Of a stretch of 64,000 nt of DNA, positions 25,026 to 38,302 are shown piece after piece. Numbering within the stretch: position 1 is the first letter of the stretch; every line of letters starts with the position of its first letter. The stretch lies in the NCBI RefSeq assembly GCF_003945595.2, contig NW_024104320.1, positions 1,317,288-1,381,287 on the forward strand. Reading direction: 5' to 3'. The translations under genes were made by a program, and so were the position numbers. This stretch comes from Pipra filicauda (lineage: Eukaryota; Chordata; Aves; Passeriformes; Pipridae). The notes under the pieces are model-generated. The model was not told where the DNA came from, ran no database searches, and saw only the letters and a list, made by a program, of their open reading frames with translations.

Positions 25026-25436
25026 GTCATAGAATCATGGAATTGTTAAGGTTAGAAAAGACCTTTAAGATCATCATGTCCAGTTGTCAACCCAGCACCA
25101 CCACCACATTCAACATTAAACCATGTTCTCAAGTGTCACATCCACATGTTTTTCAAACTCCTAGGAATGGTGACTCCACCACATCCCTGGGCAGTCAGTT
25201 CCAATGCTTTACAACCCTTTCTGTGAAGACATGTTTCCCAATATCCAATCTAAACCTCCCCTGGTGCAACTTGAGATCATTTTCCCTCGTCCTGTCACTT
25301 GTTACCTGGGAGAAGAGGCTAATTCCAACTCCCTACCATCTCTTTGGCAATAAGGTCTTCCCTGAGCCTCCTTTTCTCCAGGCTAAACACCCCCAATTCC
25401 CTCAGCTGCTCCTCATCAGACTTGTGCTCCAAGTTG
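25026..25436 (-). mobile_element. CR1 LINE 3' end, antisense, close upstream of FKBP1B exon 2
   Basis: It begins with the reverse-complemented CR1 tail ('gtcatagaatcatggaattg') and includes 'aaaagacctttaagatcatc', 'aatctaaacctcccctggtg', 'ctgggagaagaggctaattc' and 'ctccaggctaaacaccccca'. The 147-codon frame at 24998-25441 is this element and not a gene. The element ends about 155 bases before exon 2, near the branch-point region. Confidence 0.93.
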
Positions 25437-25592
25437 TATGAGGATCCACTTCTATTTACAGCTGTCAGATATCCTGAAGTAACCAAGTGGCTAATACCAA
25501 ATCTCAGTCCAGCATTTTCCTCTTGAAAGATAAACCTGCCTAGCCAGGTCAATCAGAAAAGATAAAAGAATAACCTTTTATAATTTCAACAG

Positions 25593-25640
25593 GACGGACA
25601 TTTCCAAAGAAGGGTCAGACGTGTGTGGTGCACTACACAG
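25593..25640 (+). CDS. FKBP1B: FKBP1B coding exon 2
   Basis: The acceptor TTTCAACAG ends at 25592 and the 48-base exon completes Gly13, then encodes RTFPKKGQTCVVHYT and the first base of Gly29, before the donor GTAAGG at 25641. Joined to exon 1 the residues agree with vertebrate FKBP1B. Lys19 (Arg in FKBP1A) supports the B paralogue. The exon supplies the early beta-strands and Tyr27 (Tyr26 in mature numbering), one of the conserved FK506-pocket residues. Size and phase equal the mammalian exon 2. It is too short to be seen as an open frame of ordinary length and was found by reading across splice sites. Confidence 0.95.
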
Positions 25641-28600
25641 GTAAGGCATGTTCTGAATATTCTTGTGATACCAATTGCCTTGCATTCAAGAGTGATTTCC
25701 CATTTCAGATGTTTGATGTATTTTTTGCTTTGTTCTGTCACTCATAATCCATTGGATAGTGTTCAGATGGATTTCCTGAGTATTTCACTTCTAGGTGAGG
25801 TGTTCAGGCTACAGTACCTAGATGTGCCTGCTGGTAGATTTGCCATGGATAGCATTCGATGGTGAGAGGTTTGCAGATGAAGCTGCAGACCTGATTCATT
25901 AGGCCATTTTACTAGCTAATGAAATCGAGCATGAAACAGTCAAAATGCTGGGTTCATATTTTTCCAGCCTCTGATCTTGATACAGACAATTAAAGATTGT
26001 ATATATCTTAAAAGCATGTGTCTGTGCATTGGCAGTAAAATTCATTCCAGATTGAAGAGATCAATACAAGGTCTATTTAACACTTGCTTTATGGACTTGT
26101 ATGAATCTTAAGTGGTGAGCTGGTTAATGGAGCTGTTTATGCTGCACCTTTGCTCAGAGGGAAATTGTCCTTTAAATCAGTTTATAAGGTTATGCTTTGT
26201 ATGTAGTTATATAAGTTGTCAAAGGGATATGAAAGTCTCTGCAGTCCGAGCCCCCAGCTGGGAAGTTCACATCAAGAGCTTCCATTCCACGTGGTCCTTT
26301 CCTTAAGAAGTCAACATGTAGGTGATGGGGGGATTGACAGCTCCTGATCTGGGCCTAGATCTGTGAGGTCGTGTTTTCCTCTAGCGTTCAGGATGACAGG
26401 AAAGTTCTCACTGGCAATTGTTGCTTTCCTGCGCTTTTGTACTTGCTTCTGTAGCTTACAGCTGGAGCAAGATGGGAACATTTTCCAGTAAATATAACTA
26501 ATGAAGTAAACTGATTTGTATTTTCAGTAAGCTTTTTTATATAATTTAATAATATCACCATTCAGGAGGTTACATGAGAGTTAATGCACTGGCATGGCGT
26601 GTAGATTTTCTGGGTATAAGCTCCTGTACATTTATATATTTAGAGTATTTTAATCTGATGAGGATTTCTAGTTTGAATTAGAAGAAGTTAAACACATGGG
26701 TCTCCCATGCCAGTCTCAGCTCTTACAGACATTTCTCTGTAACTTAGATCTGAAAATAGATGTTTTGAAATTATTTTTGTGAAGATGCTGGAAGATATGT
26801 TTCTGTTCCTGTCCAAACTTCAAAAGGTTTTATGAAACAAAATTGTCACCTCCCACCCCTAGTTAGTTCAAGATGAATTTAAATGTCAGAACTGAAATAG
26901 GCAAAAAAAATTTGAGCCTGGTGACTCCCACAAAGCACAGTTTTTCCAGATAACTTCAGGGAAAGTGTGAATGGTAAATGTGAAAAGATAAGAGACTGCA
27001 TACTCTTATTGATATTAGATACCATCCTAGATGAGGCTGTCATAAGCTGGCTTTGACATAAAAGACTTTATAAAAACTCATTAAATCAATCTCCAGTGTA
27101 AACGGTGCTTCCTTCATATGTGTTACTGTTGGTGCTGTGCAACCTCTCTTAACTCCCAGATTAGAACAGATACCAGGAAAAGCTCATCCTCTCAGTTCCA
27201 CAGCTGGTGCAGTGTCAGAGCAGTCTTTGGTGGTGATGTTTTCGAAGAGAACCCATGGTTAGTGGATAACGTGTTTTCTTCCAGTGGTCTATGAAGTATG
27301 TGGGTAAGATGGCATATGAATGTCAAATTTTAATTTAAAACTATTTGATCAGAATACAATATAGCTACTTTTCATACTGATAAGATTCTGGGTATGCCTG
27401 GTATTTATCTTGGAATGACCTCTGTCTTTGTGTGATCTTGTTAGGCTTCACTGTACTTAATGCTTAACCTCACCACACTCCTGTGAGTCCTGCTTTAGGA
27501 ACTGAGTACCTGAGTTACAGGGAAGCCTGCAGAGATATCGAGAACATCTGTCTTGACACTTAAAATGGGAGTTAGGAAAAACTATGACACCTAAGAGCAA
27601 GGAAATGATCCAGAAATCCTACTTTTCAGAGCTGCATAATATTGGGAGCATGCACAGCTCTCAAGTTGTCTCCCTGTTCAGCCGGTCACTCTGGAGCTCG
27701 GCACAGATACCTGTAAGGAGGTGTTGTGTTCTTGGAAGTAAAGGAACCATGCACTGACTGGACTCCATCAAGATCTAGGGATCATTTGGATCCCCATAAA
27801 AGCCTGACCTCACTGGGGTGCTCAGAGCACAGCTCTGAATCCAGCATCAAGCGCAGAAGAGATGGCCCCCTTCAGTCAAAAACACAGCCTGTAGGAGCTC
27901 ACTTGTGTAATAACTGAACAGTTGTTTCAGATGTGCCAAACCTACCTTCCCTTGGCTTTTCCAGCAGAAGAGGCTCATAGCTCTTTTTGCCGTGTCCTTA
28001 ACTGTAACTATTATGTTTTGGGGAGAAGAAAGCTGAAATTTCCCACTCCCTCCAGTTTAGCTTAGGACATTCAGCAGTGAGGAATGCAAGAACCATGGGC
28101 AAGGAGAGGAGCAGGCAAGAGGGGGAGTAATTGATACAGGCACTCATGCAGGAATATGGAAGGAGATGTAGTCCAGTGTCTGTCTTCAGGACTTAATTCC
28201 ATACTTTTTAATCCACTGATTTTCCCATGTGGTGGTGCCCAGCCTTGACAGCTGGGCAGGCCATGCAACTTCTTGCAGTGGCTGTTCTGCTCTTACACCA
28301 ACACACACACACTGTGGTGGCACAGCTCCTTGGCACAAACGTGGTTGGTTCCGTGATTCCCAGAAAGGCTACTTTTCTGTGTTTGCATAGAAATAACATT
28401 GCCTGTCCACTAATTATTCCTGTCTTGAAGGAGAGGAGAGGCCAGAATGAGCTTTCTTCTGCCAGAGCAAGTTGTGAATCTCCAGTGAGGAGTGGGCTGT
28501 GGGCTCTGTTTTGTCTTATTTTCCCATCTTCCATTCCTCTCATAGATGTGCATTTACCCTGTGATAGGGAGTGATGTCAGAGAGCATGGACATGAGGGGA

Positions 28601-29559
28601 CTGCTGGTGCTACACGAGAAAAAGGCCCGTAGGTTACTTCCATTTTTTAGGAAGTCTGCAATCCTGGCAGTCCATGCAGGAAAAGCCTAGAGAGGACCAA
28701 AGACCAGGACCCTAGATGGTTGGCAGAACTTAAGAGTTGTCTGCTCATCGTCCAGGATCTTATGAATCATCTCCAAGGTAGGAGTTCAGCAGGGTAGTTT
28801 CTAGTCTGATGACCCTACATGTTCTGGAGGAGTGGGAGGTGAGAACTGGAATCTCCTCAAGATGGAGGAGAACTGTGATTGAGTTTTACACTTCTGCTGT
28901 CAGAGCTCCAGCTATTAGGCTGTTACATGTGGCAGCTTTTCCTCTTTCTCTCCTTGTTAAACTGGATGCATAATCTCAGGAGCAGACTCTGTGGTCTGAT
29001 TCCCAAAGGCATTGGTGATGCCTTACAGGACAGACCTAAGTTCCAGTGGCAGCAAGAGTTAAGGTGCAACCTCACTAGGGAGCAGTTTAGAGGGGACCTC
29101 TTAGTTTAAGCAAATTATTTTTAATTCTTTATTTTTTTTTTCCCTAAGGAGTAATTCTCAGCTGCTTTACAATTAGAGCAGGATTTTTGGATTACCCTTC
29201 AGAAGTACCCATTTGCCCTTTGATAAGACGCCTTAGTGCCTGACTTTGGTCCTGTAAATCACCTGCTAATTTTTCAGCTTTGCAGGGCCTGAGTTAAGTA
29301 CACAAATAGATGTTCCAGATCATTGCAGAAGATTAGATAGGAGGATTGTGATATAACATGAAACCGAGTTTCAGTCTTAGGATATGATGAAAAAACATGG
29401 TCAGATTCCTGTAGGCTTATCTTTGTTAAGAAATATAACAAATTTCTTCTTAGCATCCGCATGTATGTTGAGTCTCAAAAGTTACCTGACACAATATTTC
29501 AGTAATGGGATTAATAGATAAGGCAGTGCAAATACATTTGCAGCAGCGCTGTTTTATGT

Positions 29560-29705
29560 CTTGTTTTTTGTCAGAGATTTCATTGAGCAAGCTTCTGGAA
29601 GCCTTTGGCAATCTGCTTACTCCTTCTGTTTTCCATCTGCAAAATGATAGTTGTACTTTGTCTGCCTCATGTAGAGAGATTGCAGGGAATTTGAGATATG
29701 AACTG
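29560..29705 (+). mobile_element. MIR-like ancient SINE remnant
   Basis: 'ctgttttccatctgcaaaat' followed by 'gatagttgtactttgtctgc' and 'gagagattgcagggaatttg' follows the MIR block 'cctcatctgtaaaatgggg...tacctacctca...gttgtgagg'. The overlapping minus-strand open frame (29450-29812, 120 codons) is probably a by-product. Confidence 0.5.
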
Positions 29706-30365
29706 CCTCCTTCTTCATGCCTAATGTAATGGCAATGGAGCAGTGCATAAACGGAATTGAGGCATTTTCTGCAGTTTTGTTTCCTGTGATTTAAATTTGT
29801 TGACTCTGGCAACAGAAATTATCAGTGCAGAAATTTCAAATATTTATGAAGGTGATGCAAAATGTGACTTTCTGTTAGAAATGCCCTTTAAACAAAACCT
29901 TTACTGAGGTTGGGAATGCTCTGTCTGGAGGCTGTCAGGTAAAACCTGCACTCCAAGAGGCTGAATCCCATTCCTGACCCTCCTGCTGGATGATGGTGTG
30001 CCCTCACACAAGCTTTGTGTGTACTGAATCCAAATCTGCTCATGATAGTGGGAAGGCATTTTTTTTTCTGAGTTATTCAGAGTAGATATTCTCTTGTGTG
30101 GGCCCACGTAGCTTGTGGCAGAGCTGAATTCTTAACCTCTTCATCTTTCTCCTCAGTCACCTGTAAAACTCTGATAATAATACAATTACCCTTTTTAAGG
30201 AACTGCTGATACTTGTTGTCTGCTGGAACAGACCTATTTGAGTGAGAATATAAAGGCACAATAAATCATTAAGTATTTATTAAACTGGACTTCTCTCAGA
30301 TAAGATTTTTCATAGACTTTTCAGCTAGGGCAATGCCCCCAAATATTGCATCAAATACATTTTCA

Positions 30366-30665
30366 ATAGAATAGAATATTTCAATTGGAAGGGACCTAAA
30401 ATGATCATCTCTTCCAACTTCCTGACGATATCAGGCTGACCAAAAGTTAAAGCATGTTGTTCAGGGCATTGTCCAAATGCCCCACTTTCGGGCACTGGGG
30501 GACTGACCACCTCTCCAGGAAGCCTGTTCCAGTGTTTGATCACTCTCTCAGTGAAGAAATGCTTCCTAATTTCCAGTTTATACCTCCCCTGGAGCAGCAA
30601 CCATTCCCACATGTCCTGTCTTTGGATCCCAGGGAGGAAAGCTCAGCACTTCCCTCTCGACTTCA
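30366..30665 (-). mobile_element. CR1 LINE 3' end, antisense
   Basis: The start 'atagaatagaatatttcaat' is a reversed CR1 tail. It is followed by 'tggaagggacctaaaatgat', 'aagcctgttccagtgtttga', 'gtgaagaaatgcttcctaat' and 'cctcccctggagcagcaacc'. The subtype resembles the copy at 39.77 kb in its first 120 bases. Confidence 0.92.
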
Positions 30666-33600
30666 ATATTTCAATACTGAGAAGTTGATTTTTAATTATT
30701 TTTTTTAATGCTTGAAGTGAAATTCCTTATTGAAATAAATTAATACTAAGCCATTTATTTCAGCTGAGATGTACAAATTCATTCTGTTTTAGGAAGCAGG
30801 CTTTTATTTAAAGCAGAACAAATGATTAATTGTTCTTTTCCTAGTGGTCTGAGGACAAATTCATATCATCTTCTTTTCCCATATCTTGCCAGAATTACTT
30901 TATATTGTTTCTTCAGCTTTGGCCGTAGTGTTGTGTTGAGAGTTATGGTTGTGTCTGTGAAGTTGAAAGCTCTTTATATAACAAGATGCAGATGAACAGT
31001 AATTTATAGAATATGCTTCATTTATCATGATTAAAAAAACTCTTTTCCATTTAACACATAGAAATATAATGCAATTCCCTTGAAATAACCATTGCCAAAA
31101 AGAGAACAGATCTGCCTATTTTTCTTGAATCAAAATCAACCCAGTCTTAAGTGTATGTAGTAATAGCCAGAGATTTGTCTATACTGACATGCTCTCAAAA
31201 AGACTAACGTAAATTCAGAGTAACTTTGCAGACTGTCATATATTTGTGTGTGAGCATGACTGGATGTACATTAGCTTTGTGTGAGAGCAGTTTGTGCCAG
31301 GTGAGTAGAGGAGGAGGTTATTTCTCTGGTCCTGCTTTCAGGAACACCTGTACCACCTCGGTGGGAGCTCTGCATGTGTAGCTGAGAGGAAAATTGAACT
31401 AAGTAAGGCACTTAATCAAAATTCTTGGTCTCCAGGAAGCTGTCTAGCTGGGTTTGGAAGAGGATAGCGAACACTGCAATTAGAATCATCATTAATAAGA
31501 ATTGTATTGTAACAGACATTATAATTGAGCCTTGATTTGTAGCCAGCTAAATCCTGCTTACCTAGAAGGAACTTGTTTTATCAAGCATGTTTCCAAGATA
31601 CATTATACCAGAAGAGTGTGATGTCTGTCCATCTTTTGGTCAATGCCGGTTTTCTGTAATTTTTTTACTTAATGCCCTGGTTTGTAAGAATGAAAGCCTT
31701 TTGCTTCTGCAGAGATCTCTGTGGCAAGCACTCACAAACGTCCTTTTTCTTTGGTGAATCATAACTGCAAAAAGTAGCTTTAGTCCTCTGTGAAGAATAT
31801 GATCTTCTGATGTCCCTTAGAAACAATTTGCAAGTCTTAAAACTCTCTCAGTAAAATGAGTAAAATTCTCATCTTTGCTTATTTGTTATGATTGGTTATC
31901 CCTGGAAGTATTTTAATAGTGACTTCAGCCTGACAGTGATCAGAGTCCAGAAGCAAAAGTCTGAGCAGAAGAGATTTCTCCTATGCATTTTGGTGGCAGC
32001 TTAGTGACTGATTTCAGATATATTACTTGCTCTTTCATTTTCTAAATTTGACAGAAAAGGGGGCTGTGCCTCTCAAAATTGTCATGAAATTAATGTTTGC
32101 AAGTGCTGTGAGACACTGTAAGAAGAAGCTATTGATGTGAAAAAGCGATTTGATGAATAAAAAGGTTCAGAGATTTGTAAGAAAAAAAGTAACAGCTTCA
32201 GCAGAGGAGTGAGTGAGTTTAAATTGAACACAGCAGATTGTTTCCTGATGGAAAAGGATCAGTGTAATAAACTGTAGCCTCAAGTTTCCCAGTTGTTCCT
32301 CCTTTGCTGCGTTGCTGTGTACGGTGCCCATCAGTTTCACTGAAGTCACTTGGGGTGTCAGATGCTATTTAATGCGGGTAAGTGAAGCAGAAAAGGATCT
32401 TCAAATTGTCCAATAGCATTTTTATTGGCAACCTCAACTGCAAAGCCATGGTTTGACTAAGATTTGGAAGTCTCTCCCCTTGAAGGTGCTCCCCGTGACA
32501 TTGAGATGTTATTTTGGACAGCTGCTGATGTGCTTTGAGCAAAGAGAGGGAAGACTTCAGGGTTACCTGTAAGCACTGTCTTATATTTGTTTGGGAAGAA
32601 GACAGGATGAGTTTCATTCTGGCAGAGTAAAGGAGATTATAAATAGATTTCTTCAAGATAGCATACACGGGCACTTTCTACCCCTGACAGAGACTTCTCT
32701 GTCAGCATGAGACATGCTGAGTGATTTGGTGACTGCTGGTTTGGATTTTGGAGCACTTCCTAACCTTTACAGGATTTCCTTTCATGGAGGGATTGTAGAA
32801 TCATGCTCCCTTCCTATTGTGCATAGAAATGAAACTGCTAGCGAATAATTAAACTTCCTACTCTTACCTTACAAAAGTCTTGAAGAAGTGGATTCTAAGA
32901 TATTAAAAAAACCAAAACTCACAAAGCCAATTATCTAAAGTACCAGGGGACTAATAGCCTCTGTTCATCAAGTTTTTAAAAGCTCAGAACCTATCCAAAC
33001 CAGCATCATCTTTTAGAAAATTAGATTGCACCTTCAAAATATTTTTGCTGGATACTCTTTGCACTTATTTTCAATGATCCCAGTGGACCCTGCTTGCAGC
33101 TCATATCTGTATTTGAGGACAGACCTGAAAGATTTGCATCAATTCTTGATCATTAGAAGTCCAGGTCCTTACAAGAATGACATAATTTTCTACTAACTTA
33201 TGTCTCCCAAAGTCAAAGAATTGTTGAAAAAACTGTGCAGTGAATAGTATTTTTTAGTGTAAAATGTACAAATGGTTACTACATCAGCCAAATGAGGAAC
33301 TCTTATCAGCTGGCACCAGTGGTAGGCTTGTCTCCCTTTATTGACAAAATAGAACTAACATCGCTGTATTTACCTAACTAAGAAGTCTAAATTGAGAGCC
33401 TGGTTACCTTAGGTTACCTAAATAATTAGCCTGTGGATACCTCTCTCTCTCTGTTGATTAGATAAAGAGCTTAATACGGTTCCTAAGTCAGGCAGCTCAG
33501 ATAGGCAGGGTACGTGGAGGGGGGAATGTTTTCCTCATCAGACACCACGCGGTGTCATCCCTCTGCAGTGGAAACACAGCAGGTATTTATGTAACACACC

Positions 33601-33739
33601 ACATTTCAGGTGTCTTACCCGAGCAGGTGCTGTGTGGCCAGAGATATCTGCAGGCTTGTGATCTTCAGAGCTCAGTGTGTAGGTCTGAGTGCTGCAGGGG
33701 TGTGTAGGGGAGATCCCTGGGGAGGACATGGCTGGTTTT

Positions 33740-33860
33740 TTGGCATTGGGAAGCAGCTGAGCCGGCGGCCCCGGAGGACACGCGTTCCGCTGCGGGAAGA
33801 GTTGTCGTTGACAGGAGTTCTGCTGAGTCTTGCTGAACCAGGGCCAGGGGGCTTCTGGGG
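33740..33860. other. Local GC/CpG-richer patch
   Basis: A cluster of CpGs (GAGCCGGCGGCCCCGGAGG and CACGCGTTCCGCTGCGGG) stands out from AT-rich surroundings and keeps frames open on both strands (33538-33897 minus, 33610-33912 plus). It is too short to be a CpG island. The peptides are not recognised. Confidence 0.4.
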
Positions 33861-35010
33861 GCTTCATATTGAAAGCAACGTCTCTCAATTGAGACATATT
33901 ATTTACCTTTAGTTACTCAAGGGCATTGTAAATCTTCCTTAATTTTTTTTCCCACAAGGCCGCTGGCTGCAGAAGTTTGGGCTCCCTTGCACATCATTCA
34001 GTGTGAGGGATCTTAAATGTTGTAGCCATGGTGTCATCAGGCAGAGCCAGTAGGTCTTTGTAGCTGAGGCAGCATATCTGTGCACTTTGGTGGTATAGTC
34101 CTTTATCTCACATCCAACACCCTGGGTCTTCTAAAACTCTGTGTTACAGCAGTGGTTATGAGGCAAATTTGATTTGTAGCCCTCCTTCTGTCTCTGCTTA
34201 TGGTATCCCAAGTCTGGTTTCTCCTTTCAAGCCTTTTGCATTTAATCCTGCATAGTTATTTGGTTCTTCGTTGTCTCTTGCTGCTCTAATTCACTTCCCT
34301 TTGCACATCAAATGATGTGACTACCTTGATTTAGTAAGAGTGTCTTCTCTTACTCTGTTCTCAGTGAGAAATTGAAGACTTTTGTTTTGTTAAGGGTGGT
34401 TTCCTGTTGGACAGAGGAAAAACTTAATTAGTTCATTTTCCAGTCAGTAACTGCTACAAAAAAATACACTCCTGGATGCGTTGATTTATCTAGTTTTTAA
34501 TGACCAAAGTGAAAATGCTATTTTGCTACTTCCTAACTGCTTAAAGTTGCTGCTGTTGCAACATTAAAAGCTGCAGCTTTCTGTTGAAATTCTTTACACT
34601 GCATTAGGAAAAAAACTAAACCCAAACCCAAACCAATTAATTTCATTATACTACTATATAGGGATTGTAGTTAGTTCTCTTCTGTGGATAAATTTCTGTT
34701 TGTGCTAAAAGCAGAGATACTCAAGAAGAGAGGAGTGCCTTATACTTTGGCAGGTGAAATCCAGCCATATCTAGGGCACATAAAAGAAAATAGAAGGTGA
34801 GTCACACAGTGGACAAGTTCCTGAGGCATCATCATCAAGTGTTGCCATTTCCAGACTGGAATGTACAATTTTCAGCCTGAAGAATTGAAGTAAATTTTTG
34901 TTGTTGTGAGAGCTGTAATTTTGGTGAAAAAGCCTTTCCCACAAGTCTTATTTTGAATGTTAAGGATCTGAGACTGAAATTCACCGTCAAGCTGCCAACT
35001 CTGTATCTAT

Positions 35011-35690
35011 ATCATAGATCATGAGTTGGAGGGGACCTTAAAGATCATCTCATTCCAATCCCTCTGCAGTGGGCAGAGACACCTTCCACTAGACCAGATT
35101 GCTCAAAGCCCCATCCAGCCTGGCCTTGAACACTTGTGTGGATGTGGGACTTCCACAACTTCTCTGGTCGACCTGTGCCAGTGCCTCACCGCCGTCACAG
35201 TAAAGAGTTTCTTCCTTACATCTAATCTAAGCCTACTTTCTTTCAGTATAAAACTGTTGCCCCTTATCTTGTCAATACAGACCCTAGTAAAAAGTCTCTC
35301 TCCATCTTTCTCATAAGCCCCCCTTAATTATTGAAACTCCACAGTTTCTTCTCCAGGCTGAACAACTCCAACTGTGTCAGCCTGTCTTCAGAGGAGATGT
35401 GCTCCAGCCCTCTGACCTTTTCCATGGCCTCCTCTTCATCCACTCTAACAGGTCCACATCTTTCCTGTACTGAGGACCACAGAATGGATGCAGGACTCCA
35501 TCCAGTTGGAGATCTCGTGAAGGTACTGAGGAAGAATCACCTCCTTTGACCTGCTGGCCACACAGGATATGATTTGGTTTCTGGGCTGCAAGTGCACAAT
35601 TACAGGTCATGTCCAGCTTTTTATTCATCAGTGCCTCCAAAGCTTCTCTGTAGGACTCCATAGGCCATTCACAGAGAGGAACAATCTTTT
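35011..35690 (-). mobile_element. CR1 LINE fragment, the longest antisense copy in the window
   Basis: It runs from a reversed tail ('catagatcatgagttggagg') through 'ccttccactagaccagattg', 'ctaatctaagcctactttct', 'ctccaggctgaacaactcca' and 'cctgtactgaggaccacaga' to 'gtcatgtccagctttttatt'. That is about 680 bases into the element. The minus-strand 180-codon frame at 35377-35919 is mostly this CR1 read in sense. Its unmatched last ~230 bases (to about 35919) may be an older extension of the same copy. Confidence 0.93.
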
Positions 35691-36514
35691 CTGGAGTGTC
35701 ATGCTGAAACACCTGACCTTGGCTTGGGCTTGAGATCATTCTCTGAAAGTGTCTCTCCACTGAGGAGAGCACAAACTGCTCCTCTGTCATGCTGCCTGTG
35801 TGACTAGCTCCCCACACCCTTGTGTCCACAGTGGCCAGCTGGCAACAACTCTGGAAAAGCAATGGCTGTGTCTGTCCCACTCTGCCAGGGGCGTTTCTGG
35901 AGTGCACAGACAGCCCCATTGATAGCGTCCAGTTTATTCTGTCCTTTGAGTTTCTTCTGCCGTCATTTGCACCTTGTCTTCAGTCCAGTGAATAGCAGGG
36001 ACAGGTTCAGATGCTTCCTTAGGTCAGTCAGCAGTGCTCCTGCACAGCACAGCTGAGGGCTATCATCTGATGTGGGCTGAGCCCGTTTTGTCATGTCCTA
36101 CCTTTTCCTGGCTGGAACTCAAAAGTCCTGACCTTTTCTGTTTGAACACTGGGGACTTCCAGAGCCCATAACTATTAGTAGAGATGTTGAAAAAGCATTG
36201 GTACAGAGTGGAAATGCCTCATTAAAAAATGATCCTTACCTGTGCCATTAAGACTTGTTCTGTGTGAAACCATTTGTATAGCTCATCTCATTTTCAACAT
36301 ATTTTTGCGATTCCTGGCTGGGAGTGTGGGAGTTTTAAATGTATATGAGTCAGTTGCAAATTCGGAGTTGATACAGTCATGAACTGCCATCATTAATCCT
36401 CTGTGGGCAACTTAAAAAGCTGAATCTGATCAAAGTGCTACACACTTCATTCATAAATCCCTTTGGAAAAGGAAAAGCTTTTGTTTGTTTACTCCTCTTT
36501 AAATGACAGGGACA

Positions 36515-36600
36515 TTCAGAAGAGAAATACTTTGTCCAGGGAACACAGCAAGCCTCTAAGAAAGCTGGGGTTAGAAATTCATGTGCTTTTAAGTTCTTCA
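36515..36600 (-). mobile_element. MIR-like ancient SINE remnant
   Basis: 'gacattcagaagagaaatac' then 'tttgtccagggaacacagca' and 'gctggggttagaaattcatg' follow the reversed MIR core around the 'ttgcccaaggtcacacagc' block. Diverged and judged by eye. Confidence 0.45.
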
Positions 36601-37655
36601 TGTGTTATATTTATCTATCTACTTATCTATCACATTACCTCTCTATACATATTATATATAGGCTATATCAACTCTGTGAAAAAGCTGTTTCTTTTTTTCC
36701 AGACCTCAAGAGTGTTCACCTTTTTAGAACAAACTATTTAAATTAAGATAAATGGTGGAAGATCATGATGTACTTTAGTTTTTATTAGGTTTTCTGTCTT
36801 TCTCTAATCAATCCTGATTTGATTGGTTATATAAGCATTGTAAACAGAATAAGGGCTCAGTCCTTCTCTGCTGTAAAGAATAGGGGATTTCATTGTAATG
36901 ATTTGTTGTATTTTAATAAAGTAACTAAAGCTTGCAATACATTGCAATACCTACCCTAAAACTGCAGAGCAATTTCTGAAGTGCTTTGCTAAGACTTGCT
37001 ATCGTAGCACATTCAAAGCTCCTCTTCGGATACAAAAGTTTCTAAAGCATTTGGGAAAACAATATGAAACAAAGTAGGCTGAACCTGAGAGAGCTCGGAG
37101 CTATAAACACAGAGGCCAGAGGGGTTGGAAAGCTGAGAAATTATTTGCCTCGCAGCAAAAGAGCAATAAAATCTTGGGCTGGGATATTTCCCTGCATGAG
37201 CATGGGAAGAAACATTGACTGATTGCAACGCTCCTCCATTCTGTAATGGAGTTACACAACCTGTAATCTTTCTATTATTTAGTCTGTCACTGTAGGACTG
37301 GCCCATTTGTAGGCTACAAAGCGTTTAAATGCTGACAGCTGTATTAGGCAGTAAGGGACATGGTTGGCCATTGTGTTTATAGAGGGCAGCAAGATAAGAA
37401 TAGCTCCCAGCCTTCAGTGCTTACCACATTTTCTTCAGGTTTCAGACACCTCTGTACTTTTTGTGGACAGGTAGTTGTGTTGAAATGCAGGGAGCACCAG
37501 GGCAATAGTTATCTTAGCTCTTCTTTTTCCCTTGAGAAACTGATGTACAATACAGGCCAAGAGGGTGTCAGCTGATAGAAGTCAGACAAATGTGAAGTGT
37601 TCTCTGGATTTGAAGCTTGCCATCCGAGAGGAACCGGACATTGTCTGGCAGCACA

Positions 37656-37688
37656 TGAATGAATGAATGAATGGATGAATGAAGGAAG
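37656..37688. repeat. (TGAA)n microsatellite
   Basis: About seven TGAA units with one GGA interruption. Confidence 0.93.
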
Positions 37689-38302
37689 AATATCCCTAAT
37701 GTTCCCTTCCTCTGCACCCTCCTGTTGGTCTCTCACTATGCATGGGACCACCCTTCTCCTAGTTTTTCTTCAATGGTTCAACAAGTTGTAATAGCCTCTT
37801 AGAAGAATTTTCTGGTCTGTTTGTTTAGTCACATGCATGTTTTATTACAGTTTTCAGTGTTAGTCATTTCACAGCTCCTAAGCATGTTCTAGAAGTACAT
37901 TAAGTGACAGGGCTTGTTTTCTGGCTGCTCCCTCAGGTGAAGCAATGGAGAATTTTAACACATCCAAAAGAACACGTGAGTGCAGCCTGCATTTGAAAAT
38001 GTTTCATAATTGCTGGTCACAGGCATTGAAGGTGCTACAGTGTGAATAGGTAGGGCTGAAACAGGGGATGTAGGGATGTCCCCAGGTATTTCCTCCAGCC
38101 TCTGTCCCATGTGAAGAAATGTTGCAGTGGCTGCCCTGTGAACTGGGCTGAAAATCTGACATGAAAGAAAAAAAAGTCGGAGGAGGAGGAGGGAAGAAGT
38201 GGTTGTGAGGGATGGCAGGACAACAGGATGGAAGTGCAGGGTGATGGAAAGAGCAACAGCCACGCTTGTGATCTGGCACTGCTGCAGGCCTGGGGTTTTG
38301 CA

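Larger units (their letters stand above)
22457..25592 (+). other. FKBP1B intron 1
   Basis: The intron is bounded by GTACGG at 22457 and TTTCAACAG ending at 25592. The first ~400 bases remain in the CpG island and hold a G-run cluster. The rest is AT-rich and carries a TTTG simple repeat and two minus-strand CR1 fragments, the second ending about 155 bases before exon 2. No other gene is seen. Open frames near 23.0-24.2 kb are short and without recognisable similarity. Confidence 0.9.

Noticed and set aside
24998..25441. 147-codon plus-strand frame
   Set aside because: It is the reverse complement of a CR1 3' end.
27741..27800. Possible FKBP1B exon 3 (gactccatcaagatctaggg)
   Set aside because: The frame matching the expected DSSRDR reads to a stop, and no MLQNGKKF precedes it.
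29450..29812. 120-codon minus-strand frame
   Set aside because: It overlaps a MIR-like remnant and has no splice or family support.
29941..29964. Possible FKBP1B exon 4 fragment (translation ...KTCTPRG)
   Set aside because: The resemblance to KLTCTP is six residues only, is followed at once by a stop, and lacks the conserved flanks.
35377..35919. 180-codon minus-strand frame
   Set aside because: Its C-terminal half is CR1 read in sense; the rest has no independent support.
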